Positions 1 through 5,682 of a stretch of DNA of 6,628 nucleotides are shown piece after piece. The position numbers were made by a program, and so were the translations under genes. How positions within the stretch are numbered: the stretch's first letter is position 1; the number at the start of each line of letters is the position of its first letter. The stretch is taken from the NCBI GenBank assembly GCA_903915615.1, contig CAIWTR010000559.1, forward strand, positions 1 through 6,628, read 5' to 3'. The notes under the pieces were generated by a model. It saw nothing but the letters and a program-made list of their open reading frames with translations, made no database searches and was not told the origin of the DNA. This DNA is from an uncultured Armatimonadota bacterium (GTDB lineage Bacteria > Armatimonadota > Armatimonadia > Armatimonadales > Armatimonadaceae).

Positions 1-132
1 GCCTTCCATCGCATGGGATGGAGCACGGCCGCCACCAAGAGATTGTCCACTTCGGTTCAGGACTGCGGCTCTTACATTCGTCCCGCCTAAGTCAACGCCG
101 ATTACAAACTCCGCTGCGCTATTCCAACTCAA
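1..132 (-). CDS. ROK-family sugar kinase / regulator, N-terminal fragment
   Basis: This gene reads leftward and leaves the window, so only about 44 N-terminal residues are visible. They contain FVIGVDLGGTNVRAAVL, the beta-strand plus DxGGTN phosphate-binding loop (phosphate-1 motif) that opens the actin-like ATPase fold of ROK proteins (glucokinase, N-acetylmannosamine kinase, and ROK repressors such as NagC/Mlc). No helix-turn-helix precedes the motif, which favours a kinase over a ROK repressor. I chose the TTG at 132-130 because GGAGG lies at 143-139, six bases upstream. An in-frame ATG at 156-154 follows directly after a stop codon and would add eight residues, but it has no ribosome binding site. 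The gene is divergent from the dcw cluster and has its own predicted promoter. Substrate specificity cannot be read from this fragment; glucose is the commonest substrate in the family. The family call is firm, the exact function is open. Confidence 0.85.
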   Translation of the reverse strand, partial: MSWNSAAEFVIGVDLGGTNVRAAVLNRSGQSLGGGRAPSHAMEG

Positions 133-138
133 GTTCTG

Positions 139-143
139 CCTCC
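139..143 (-). promoter_or_regulatory. Shine-Dalgarno site of the ROK gene
   Basis: On the minus strand GGAGG is followed by six bases (CAGAAC) and then TTG. This is near-ideal spacing and decides the start in favour of TTG at 132 over the upstream ATG at 156, which has only an AT-rich, SD-free leader. Confidence 0.7.
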
Positions 144-194
144 ACTGAGTCTCCATCTAGTTACTCGATGGGAGTAAACGTGAGCCTCGGGCGA

Positions 195-224
195 AGTATC
201 ACATTTTGGCTATCCGGATGTCAA
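195..224 (-). promoter_or_regulatory. Predicted sigma-70 promoter of the ROK gene (extended -10)
   Basis: On the minus strand a perfect -35 TTGACA (224-219) is followed after 18 bp by GATACT (200-195), a 4/6 match to TATAAT. A TG one base upstream of the hexamer gives TGTGATACT, an extended -10. Transcription would start near base 188 and leave a leader of about 56 nt before the TTG start codon. This is seen by motif only and has not been tested. Confidence 0.6.
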
Positions 225-312
225 TCGCGGTTGGAGGGATAGGCCCATTTAGGGGCATTGAGATGTTGCAAAACGCCCGGCTATGTTCGGTGTTTCCCAA
301 ACAAATACAGGG

Positions 313-328
313 TGTGATGAATTCCACA
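313..328. promoter_or_regulatory. Possible CRP/FNR-family binding site
   Basis: TGTGA-TGAATT-CCACA differs at one position from the TGTGA-N6-TCACA consensus of CRP-type regulators. Its centre lies about 86 bases upstream of the predicted dcw transcription start and about 132 bases upstream of the predicted ROK start. A single such match can arise by chance, and no regulator of this family is visible in the window, so this is only a candidate. Confidence 0.25.
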
Positions 329-371
329 GTGCGTTGACTAAGAAAGACATCTCGAAATGCCGACCCGGCGT

Positions 372-400
372 TTGACAGCCGCCATCCCGCGCCCTAAAAT
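372..400 (+). promoter_or_regulatory. Predicted sigma-70 promoter of the dcw operon
   Basis: A perfect -35 TTGACA (372-377) and a -10 TAAAAT (395-400, 5/6 to TATAAT) are separated by the optimal 17 bp. Transcription should start near 406-408, about 118 nt upstream of mraZ. It is the only strong + strand promoter I can see ahead of mraZ, and it sits immediately upstream of the RTGGAG box array. That position is what one expects for the mra promoter, which drives the dcw cluster in other bacteria. Confidence 0.8.
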
Positions 401-420
401 CGACCTATTAACAATACCGG

Positions 421-492
421 GTGGAGACCCAGTGGAGGACCGATGGAGTCCCCGTGGAGTCTTGATGGAGACCCGGTGGAATGCGGGTGGAT
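421..492 (+). promoter_or_regulatory. MraZ operator: seven RTGGAG boxes, 11-bp period
   Basis: The hexamers begin at 421, 432, 443, 454, 465, 476 and 487, exactly 11 bp apart. They read GTGGAG, GTGGAG, ATGGAG, GTGGAG, ATGGAG, GTGGAA and GTGGAT. The five-base spacers of the first five units are mostly C-rich, giving a unit consensus near RTGGAGWCCCG that decays at the 3' end. MraZ is known to bind short G-rich direct repeats ahead of its own gene (TGGGN with five-base spacers in Escherichia coli, and related box arrays in other phyla). The array lies just upstream of mraZ and about 14 to 85 bases downstream of the predicted transcription start, so binding would be expected to autoregulate the operon. 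Identification as the MraZ site is inferred from position and pattern. Confidence 0.85.
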
Positions 493-500
493 TCACCCGC
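483..500 (+). other. Leader hairpin overlapping the last MraZ box
   Basis: GCGGGTG (483-489) and CACCCGC (494-500) form a perfect 7-bp GC-rich stem with the four-base loop GATT. It covers box 7 of the operator array and ends 24 bases before the mraZ start codon. No T-run follows, so it is unlikely to be an intrinsic terminator. It may be a leader RNA structure, or a consequence of a G-rich box meeting a C-rich flank. Confidence 0.5.
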
Positions 501-524
501 TATATAGGATAAGCGTACACCAAA

Positions 525-971
525 TTGGCATTTCGAGGAGAACATTACCACGCAGTGGACGACAAGGGAAGAGTAATCATTCCCTTGAAGTTTCGCAGCG
601 AACTTGGTGCCACATTTGTGATCACCAAAGGCGTTGGTGGCTGTCTCTTCATCTACCGGGAAAAAGACTTTCAGGTGATTGAAGAAAAGCTTCAAGCACA
701 ACCTGTTCTCGATCAACATGCTCTCTTGATGAAACGTTGGTTGTTTGCAGGAGCATCTGATATCCAAGTTGACTCTCAGGGACGTATCGCTATACCTGCA
801 TCGCTTCGTTTGCACGCTGGAATCTCTGAGAACTCCGATGCGGTTATCGCCGGAACTGGTGAAAAGATCGAAGTTTGGTCCCGTGAGTCCTGGATGCAAA
901 TGAATGCATCGATGGATGAAAGCAAGCTCATCGAGGCTGCGCAGCGTACTGGGTTGGGGGCTGAACTATAA
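525..971 (+). CDS. mraZ: Transcriptional regulator MraZ
   Basis: DNA-binding regulator of the AbrB/SpoVT-like (swapped-hairpin) MraZ family. It forms ring-shaped oligomers that bind repeated boxes ahead of the dcw cluster. The 148 residues contain both expected copies of the DxxGR motif: VDDKGRVIIP at 11-20 and VDSQGRIAIP at 82-91, the second preceded by LFAGASDI (73-80). The length is close to the usual 140-150. The start is TTG at 525: an in-frame TAA lies at 510-512, no other start codon falls between, and the conserved FRGEH begins at residue 3. There is no clear Shine-Dalgarno site; only a weak GGAT lies 14 or more bases away. This suggests low translation of an autoregulator. The stop codon overlaps the rsmH start as TAATG. 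The seven-box array just upstream is the likely target. Confidence 0.96.
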   Translation: MAFRGEHYHAVDDKGRVIIPLKFRSELGATFVITKGVGGCLFIYREKDFQVIEEKLQAQPVLDQHALLMKRWLFAGASDIQVDSQGRIAIPASLRLHAGISENSDAVIAGTGEKIEVWSRESWMQMNASMDESKLIEAAQRTGLGAEL

Positions 972-1921
972 TGTCCACTTACCATGTTCCTGTGATGCTA
1001 AACGAGTGCATTGATGGCCTGAGCATCAAGCCTGGTGGAAAGTACATCGATGCAACGACAGGGGGAGGCGGGCATTCCGTTCTCATCTGTGAGCGCTTGG
1101 CTGGCACCGGGAAACTCATTTGCCTCGATCAGGATTCCGATGCGCTTGCTGCGGCGAAGCTTCGTTTGGGCTCTCCTGAAAATGTATCCTTTGTTCAGGC
1201 AAACTTCGGCGACCTCACCAAAGTGATTGCCGAACATGCATCCAGCGGCGTCGATGGCATTCTCTTTGACCTCGGAGTTTCCTCATTCCAGCTCGACACT
1301 CCCGGTCGCGGCTTTGCAATTCGGTTCAAGGGTCCGCTCGACATGCGGATGGACCAAACAAGTGATGGGGAGACTGCGGCAGATCTTGTAAACAGACTGC
1401 CTGAAGCTGAAATCGCAGACCTTTTGTTCACGTACGGAGAAGAGTCTAGGGGCCGACGTATTGCAAAAGCAATCGTTGATGCCCGGCCGCTGAAAACGAC
1501 TGAAGATCTTGTTGATGCGGTTCGAAGGGCGATGCCAACGGGGACCCGCGCTGGGCAGGTTCACCCTGCGACTAAAGTCTTTCAGGCACTCCGTATTGCC
1601 GTAAACGATGAGCTTGGTGTGTTACCAAAGGCGATTGGTGCTGCGGTGAATGGTCTTGCCATTGGTGGACGAATCGTCGTGATGTCGTACCACTCACTGG
1701 AAGACCGGGTAGTAAAGCGGATTCTCACCGAAGCCGCAGGCAAATCAATGGCATCCGATGGCTGGACGGTCACCGATGTCCCGAAGCTTCTAGATTTGAT
1801 TACACGAAAAGGTGTTGGTCCGTCGGATACCGAGCAGCGACTTAATCCGCGAAGCCGAAGTGCAAAGCTGCGGATTGCTGAACGTGTTAGCACCGGGATG
1901 CTACAGGGGATGGGAGTTTAA
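971..1921 (+). CDS. rsmH: 16S rRNA (cytosine-1402-N4)-methyltransferase RsmH
   Basis: Cytoplasmic SAM-dependent enzyme (formerly MraW) that methylates N4 of C1402 in the 16S rRNA decoding centre. The 316 residues match the family length of about 310. Visible motifs in order are HVPVML near the N-terminus (5-10), the SAM-binding loop DATTGGGGHS (27-36), the acidic strand end LDQD (52-55), DLGVSS (100-105), GPLDMRMD (121-128), HPATKVFQALRIAVNDEL (198-215), SYHSLEDR (239-246) and the C-terminal NPRSRSAKLR (292-301). Residues between about 135 and 200 correspond to the helical insert domain. The ATG shares one base with the mraZ stop codon, which points to translational coupling. A run of Gs at 955-959 may serve as ribosome binding site, though a little far away. 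Confidence 0.97.
   Translation: MSTYHVPVMLNECIDGLSIKPGGKYIDATTGGGGHSVLICERLAGTGKLICLDQDSDALAAAKLRLGSPENVSFVQANFGDLTKVIAEHASSGVDGILFDLGVSSFQLDTPGRGFAIRFKGPLDMRMDQTSDGETAADLVNRLPEAEIADLLFTYGEESRGRRIAKAIVDARPLKTTEDLVDAVRRAMPTGTRAGQVHPATKVFQALRIAVNDELGVLPKAIGAAVNGLAIGGRIVVMSYHSLEDRVVKRILTEAAGKSMASDGWTVTDVPKLLDLITRKGVGPSDTEQRLNPRSRSAKLRIAERVSTGMLQGMGV
1912..1916 (+). promoter_or_regulatory. Shine-Dalgarno site of ftsL
   Basis: GGGAG lies six bases before the ATG at 1923, inside the last codons of rsmH. It supports that ATG over an in-frame upstream start at 1812, which would overlap rsmH by more than 100 bases. Confidence 0.7.
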
Positions 1922-1922
1922 A

Positions 1923-2300
1923 ATGTTGGACTTTGATTGGAATCAGATGCGTACTTCTATCCCGGCCCAAACAAGGGTTACATCCGGACAGGTCACGATT
2001 GCATCAGCGCCCACTAAACAAAAACGCAAGCACCTCCTCGCGCGCTACGGTCGTACCGCGATGACGTTGACGTTTCTGGTCATCGCGTCCAGCTTGCTCA
2101 CCAACTTTGCGCTTCATACCATCGCGACATCCATTAGCTACAAGGTGCAGCTGGCAAAGCTTGAGTACGCAAAACAACTGGAGCGAAATTCGCGGTTACA
2201 AATGGCGTTGGATGACTTGGTCGCCAATCAAAATTCGGCCCAAAAACTTGGACTGACAGAATTCAGCACACCAGAGCGCATTTCGATAGGTGTTAAGTAA
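1923..2300 (+). CDS. ftsL: FtsL-like cell division protein
   Basis: Small single-pass (type II) membrane protein of 125 residues. It has a cytoplasmic N-terminal tail of about 45 residues ending in a basic stretch (KQKRK, 32-36), one hydrophobic segment at about 46-66, and then a short outside domain. The segment from about 70 to 104 is rich in regularly spaced Leu, Lys, Glu and Gln and looks like a coiled coil. It is followed by AQKLGLTEFSTPERI (106-120), which resembles the end of FtsL/DivIC proteins. FtsL joins FtsB/DivIC and FtsQ and activates the FtsW-FtsI septal synthase. Its sequence is always poorly conserved, so the call rests on topology, size and position between rsmH and ftsI. The start ATG lies one base after the rsmH stop. 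Confidence 0.85.
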   Translation: MLDFDWNQMRTSIPAQTRVTSGQVTIASAPTKQKRKHLLARYGRTAMTLTFLVIASSLLTNFALHTIATSISYKVQLAKLEYAKQLERNSRLQMALDDLVANQNSAQKLGLTEFSTPERISIGVK

Positions 2301-2302
2301 GC

Positions 2303-4189
2303 ATGAACGAACGTCGCAACACGCGTCCTGGACGTGTTCCAGCACCACCAAGACCAGCTGCACCGAGGTCCACGCCGAGTGTTCAGGCAATCAACCGTGC
2401 CCGCAAGGATGAGCATGGCAGGATGGGGATTGTCCTTTGGATCGGTGGATTAGCGTTTGCACTTATTGCAGGCAAGCTGACGCTGATTCAGCTGGTTCAA
2501 CGCGACATCTATGCTGGTCAGTCATCGGTATCACGCATTCGGCATATCAACGATGAGCCACGACGCGGGATGATTGTTGATCGAAACGGTCGTGCGCTGG
2601 TGATGAACGTCCCTGCAGTCACAATCGTTTTTGATGCAAATATCCTTGTAAAGCAAACTGGGGATCCTGAAGATCTGTTAAATGCGACAAAGATTGGGCT
2701 CGAGGAGGCACTCCCCGGACTCGATCTGGCATCGATGTTGACTTCATCGAATGAGATTCTGTTGCGTCGCAACAATGCCCGAGCGCGATTTCAGCCTGTT
2801 GAGCTTGTGCGTGACCTCGACCTCGCAAACTTAGATCTAAAGGTGCTACGTAAGCTCCCTGGAATTGGCATCGTAAAGACGACAAAGCGATCCCTAGCAT
2901 CCGGAGAGATAGCTGCAAGCGTTGTTGGACTTCTAGGGAGGGATGCGAATCCACTCTCTGGTATGGAACTGGCGATGAACGAGCACCTCATTGGTGTTCC
3001 CGGTCAACGGTATCTTGCGAAGGACTTGGACGGCATTATTCCCGGGACAGAAGAAGTTGTGTCCAAGGTCAAGCACGGAAACGATGTCGTCCTTACGATT
3101 GACTCGGTACTCCAATCAGAGGCTGAGTCACTCGTGCAAAATGTCGTTGCCAAGAGTCATGCCCAGTATGGTTCTGTTGTAGTGTTGGATGCCAATACGG
3201 GTGATGTATTGGTCATGGCCAATGCAACAGGTGTAGATACGATAAAGAACGCACCAAAGGGCCTCCAGAAACTTTTGCTCACGAAGAACTGGGCTGTCGA
3301 AGGCGCAAATGAACCAGGCTCGACGTTTAAGTCATTTACGATTGCATCTGCCTTAGATGCCGGAGTCATCACCACAAACTCCAGTTTTTTCTGTAATGGC
3401 GAACGACGCATCGGAAAGCGCGCAGTCCACTGCGCACCCCATGGTGCCTTTCAAAATGGACATGCGTCACAAGATGTAAGTGGTGTTATCAAACAATCCT
3501 GTAACGTGGCGACGGCTGAGATTGCCTCTCGCCTTGGATGGGATCGCTTGACATCTACGCTGCATGCAGTTGGATGTGGGCAACGCTTGGAGATTGGCCT
3601 TAACGGAGCCACGCGGGGAGTCTTTCCGGAAAATGAGTCAAAAATAGGACTTGCTACGTTGTCCTTTGGTCAAGGACCGGCAATTAGCCCACTGCATCTG
3701 GCAAGTGCCTACGGTACGTTCGTCGATGGTCGATTTAGACGCCCAACGCTCATTCATGCAGTGCGTGATCAGGTGAGTGGAGTAGTGAAGCTGACGAAGC
3801 GAAGTGAGGCTGAACGCGTTTTCTCGGCCGAAACGGCAACACAAATGCGTTCCTTGTTAAAGGATGTTATTGAAACAGGAACGGGTGTGAAGGCGCAGCT
3901 TGCCTTCCATGATGCTGGTGGCAAAACGGGAACCGCGCAAATGGTCGAAGATGGCCGATATAGCGGTAAGTACATGGCATCGTTTGTCGGCTTGGCCCCG
4001 ATCAAGGAACCAAAGTTTATTGTTGCTGTCACGATAGCCGCACCAAAAGGTGACCACTACGGGGGATCAGTGGCTGGTCCTGTCTTCAAAGAAGTCATGG
4101 AGCGTGCGATGGTCAGGTATGACATCCAACCAACTCGGACGAAACGTCAGCTAAGCCAGCGATCCGACTCTGCTGGCAAGGGTGATTAG
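2303..4189 (+). CDS. ftsI: Septal peptidoglycan transpeptidase FtsI (class B PBP, PBP3-type)
   Basis: Class B penicillin-binding protein of 628 residues that cross-links septal peptidoglycan. It has a Pro/Arg-rich cytoplasmic tail (1-40), one uncleaved membrane anchor at about 42-65, and a pedestal/dimerisation domain opening with RRGMIVDRNGRAL (87-99). The transpeptidase domain starts near 260. Its catalytic motifs are all present: STFK with nucleophile Ser340 and Lys343, SCN at 399-401, and KTGT at 541-544. Cys364 and Cys377 bracket the segment with RRIGKRAVHC that is common in this family. The protein ends about 85 residues after KTGT in a basic tail with no PASTA domains. It begins two bases after ftsL, its expected partner; AGGTG at 2288-2292 is a plausible ribosome binding site. 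Position beside ftsL argues for the division enzyme rather than the elongation PBP2 or SpoVD. Confidence 0.95.
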   Translation: MNERRNTRPGRVPAPPRPAAPRSTPSVQAINRARKDEHGRMGIVLWIGGLAFALIAGKLTLIQLVQRDIYAGQSSVSRIRHINDEPRRGMIVDRNGRALVMNVPAVTIVFDANILVKQTGDPEDLLNATKIGLEEALPGLDLASMLTSSNEILLRRNNARARFQPVELVRDLDLANLDLKVLRKLPGIGIVKTTKRSLASGEIAASVVGLLGRDANPLSGMELAMNEHLIGVPGQRYLAKDLDGIIPGTEEVVSKVKHGNDVVLTIDSVLQSEAESLVQNVVAKSHAQYGSVVVLDANTGDVLVMANATGVDTIKNAPKGLQKLLLTKNWAVEGANEPGSTFKSFTIASALDAGVITTNSSFFCNGERRIGKRAVHCAPHGAFQNGHASQDVSGVIKQSCNVATAEIASRLGWDRLTSTLHAVGCGQRLEIGLNGATRGVFPENESKIGLATLSFGQGPAISPLHLASAYGTFVDGRFRRPTLIHAVRDQVSGVVKLTKRSEAERVFSAETATQMRSLLKDVIETGTGVKAQLAFHDAGGKTGTAQMVEDGRYSGKYMASFVGLAPIKEPKFIVAVTIAAPKGDHYGGSVAGPVFKEVMERAMVRYDIQPTRTKRQLSQRSDSAGKGD

Positions 4190-4197
4190 AGCCTGAC

Positions 4198-5682
4198 ATG
4201 TTGAGTGAGCTTGTTGACCTTCTCGGCACTCCAATTCTTCCGACACCGAGTCGGTTTAGTGGGGTTACGCATGACAGCCGAAAGGTAACGCCAGGGGACA
4301 TTTATGTTGCTCTGCGTGGGGCTAACTTCGATGGTCACGACTTTATAGCGAATGCGATGTCTATGGGAGCGGCGGCTGTCATTGTGGAACAGTCCCGCCA
4401 AGCTCTGCTGCTAGCAGGAAACATCCCTGGGTGGTCTGTTCAAGATCCACGCCAAGTTATGGGCTATGTTGCAGACATCGTTTATAACCATCCAACCCAC
4501 CATATGCATGTCGTCGGTGTCACGGGTACAAACGGCAAAACCAGCACCACGCACATCATTGCACACTTGGCCAAGGGGCTGTTTCAACAAACGGGAATCA
4601 TCGGGACCTTGGGAGCTTTTGCGAGCGGAGTGTCCGTGCCTGGGCAAAGAACTACTCCCGAGGCGCCTGATCTACAGAGCATGCTTTCGGCAATGCAAAG
4701 TCACTCTGTAGATATCGTTGCAATGGAAGTTGCGTCCCATGCGCTTGTTCACGGTAGGGTGAACGGATGTTTGTTTGATGCTGCGGTCTTCACAAACCTG
4801 ACACAGGATCATCTGGATTTTCATGGAAGCATGGAGAGCTACTTCGAAGCTAAAGCACGTCTGTTTACGACACACTTTGATGCTGCCAGTCAGCGTGGGA
4901 AACAACCGTTTGCAGTCATTGGGATTGATAATGAGTGGGGGAATCGCCTGTGCACCATGATGCGTGATTTTCGTTTCACTACCTACTCTGTCAATGCTGG
5001 GGCGGCTGCTGATTTGGTTGCTGTAAACACCCGTTTGTCGGCATCATCGACCGAATTTGATCTTCTTTTTGACAATCAATCATTCCCTGTGGTTTTGCCG
5101 CTCGGAGGAGCGTTTCAGATACAAAATGCGCTTGCGGCACTTGGATGGTTTATTGGTGCGGGCGGCTCGGTGGCTGATGGCGTAGCACTGATTCGTACTT
5201 GTCCTCAGATTCCAGGACGGTTTGAAATTGTGCTAAGTAAACAATCGTTTGCTGTGGTTGTCGATTACGCGCACACACCTGATGGTCTCGAGAATGTGCT
5301 GTCGACAGCCCGTGAACTGTGCTACGGCAAGCTGATATGTGTGTTTGGTTGCGGTGGCGATCGGGACCGCTCTAAGCGCCCTCTAATGGGCAGCATCGCT
5401 GAAAAGTATTGCGATGAGGTAATCGTGACCTCTGACAATCCACGGTCTGAAGATGCTGAAGCGATCATCGATCAAATCATTGCTGGGATGTCGAATAATT
5501 GTGCTGTTCGGCGGGAGTCGGACCGAAGGCTAGCAATTGCACAGGCGGTTACATCGCGTGGTTCCGATGACGTAGTTGTTATCGCTGGCAAGGGTCATGA
5601 AACTTACCAGATAGTTCACGATCAGGTTATTCCCTTCGATGATCGCTTAGTTGCATCTGAGGAGCTTTCTAAATGCTCCTGA
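4198..5682 (+). CDS. murE: UDP-MurNAc-tripeptide ligase MurE, probably meso-DAP-adding
   Basis: Cytoplasmic ATP-dependent Mur ligase that adds the third amino acid to UDP-MurNAc-L-Ala-D-Glu. The 494 residues show the N-terminal UDP-binding domain (SGVTHDSRKVTPGDIYVALRG, 21-41), the P-loop GVTGTNGKTST (107-117), TTPEAPDLQ (152-160), MEVASHAL (176-183), TNLTQDHLDFHG (199-210) and EAKARLF (217-223), whose Lys219 is the expected carbamylated lysine. The C-terminal domain has DYAHTPDGLENVL (356-368), FGCGGDRDRSKRP (383-395), DNPR (413-416) and GKGHE (464-468). DNPR is the known signature of meso-diaminopimelate specificity; L-lysine-adding enzymes differ there. The start is eight bases after ftsI with only a weak GAG as ribosome binding site, so coupling to ftsI translation is likely. 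The last ten bases overlap murF. Confidence 0.96.
   Translation: MLSELVDLLGTPILPTPSRFSGVTHDSRKVTPGDIYVALRGANFDGHDFIANAMSMGAAAVIVEQSRQALLLAGNIPGWSVQDPRQVMGYVADIVYNHPTHHMHVVGVTGTNGKTSTTHIIAHLAKGLFQQTGIIGTLGAFASGVSVPGQRTTPEAPDLQSMLSAMQSHSVDIVAMEVASHALVHGRVNGCLFDAAVFTNLTQDHLDFHGSMESYFEAKARLFTTHFDAASQRGKQPFAVIGIDNEWGNRLCTMMRDFRFTTYSVNAGAAADLVAVNTRLSASSTEFDLLFDNQSFPVVLPLGGAFQIQNALAALGWFIGAGGSVADGVALIRTCPQIPGRFEIVLSKQSFAVVVDYAHTPDGLENVLSTARELCYGKLICVFGCGGDRDRSKRPLMGSIAEKYCDEVIVTSDNPRSEDAEAIIDQIIAGMSNNCAVRRESDRRLAIAQAVTSRGSDDVVVIAGKGHETYQIVHDQVIPFDDRLVASEELSKCS
5659..5664 (+). promoter_or_regulatory. Shine-Dalgarno site of murF
   Basis: GAGGAG lies inside the final codons of murE, eight bases before the murF ATG at 5673. 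It is the clearest + strand ribosome binding site in the window and fixes the murF start despite the overlap with murE. Confidence 0.75.

Larger units (their letters stand above)
133..524. other. Divergent intergenic control region
   Basis: This stretch of about 390 bases separates the two divergent units. I see no credible gene in it: open frames across it show no recognisable domain and run through the repeat array or the promoters. The left part holds the ROK promoter and ribosome binding site, and the right part holds the dcw promoter, the RTGGAG box array and a hairpin. The middle (about 225-371) holds a CRP/FNR-like palindrome at 313-328 and a small inverted repeat TGTTT-CCC-AAACA at 291-303. 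The latter is short enough to be chance. I recognise nothing else there. Confidence 0.75.

Noticed and set aside
138..145. Isolated GTGGAG on the minus strand ahead of the ROK gene as an eighth MraZ box
   Set aside because: It is a single copy without periodic neighbours and coincides with the Shine-Dalgarno sequence of that gene.
18..242. Open frame of 74 codons on the + strand
   Set aside because: It lies opposite the ROK gene and its promoter, shows no domain and has a composition typical of a shadow frame.
334..362. Second + strand promoter with TTGACT at 334-339
   Set aside because: No acceptable -10 hexamer lies 16 to 18 bases downstream, and the promoter at 372-400 is far better.
421..492. 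Box array as CRISPR or minisatellite
   Set aside because: The 11-bp unit is far too short for CRISPR, and the position directly ahead of mraZ with a TGGAG core explains it better as an MraZ operator.
483..500. Hairpin as intrinsic terminator or attenuator
   Set aside because: The stem is strong but is followed by TATATAGGAT rather than a T-run, so termination there is not supported.
443..682. Open frame of 79 codons starting inside the box array
   Set aside because: It runs out of frame through mraZ, has no ribosome binding site, and its N-terminus simply translates the repeats.
408..899. Open frame of 163 codons on the minus strand opposite mraZ
   Set aside because: It overlaps mraZ almost completely, and its C-terminal end is only the reverse reading of the 11-bp box array. 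No motif is recognisable.
1812..1922. Upstream 37-codon extension of ftsL
   Set aside because: It overlaps rsmH coding sequence by 110 bases and lacks an SD, whereas ATG 1923 has GGGAG at ideal distance.
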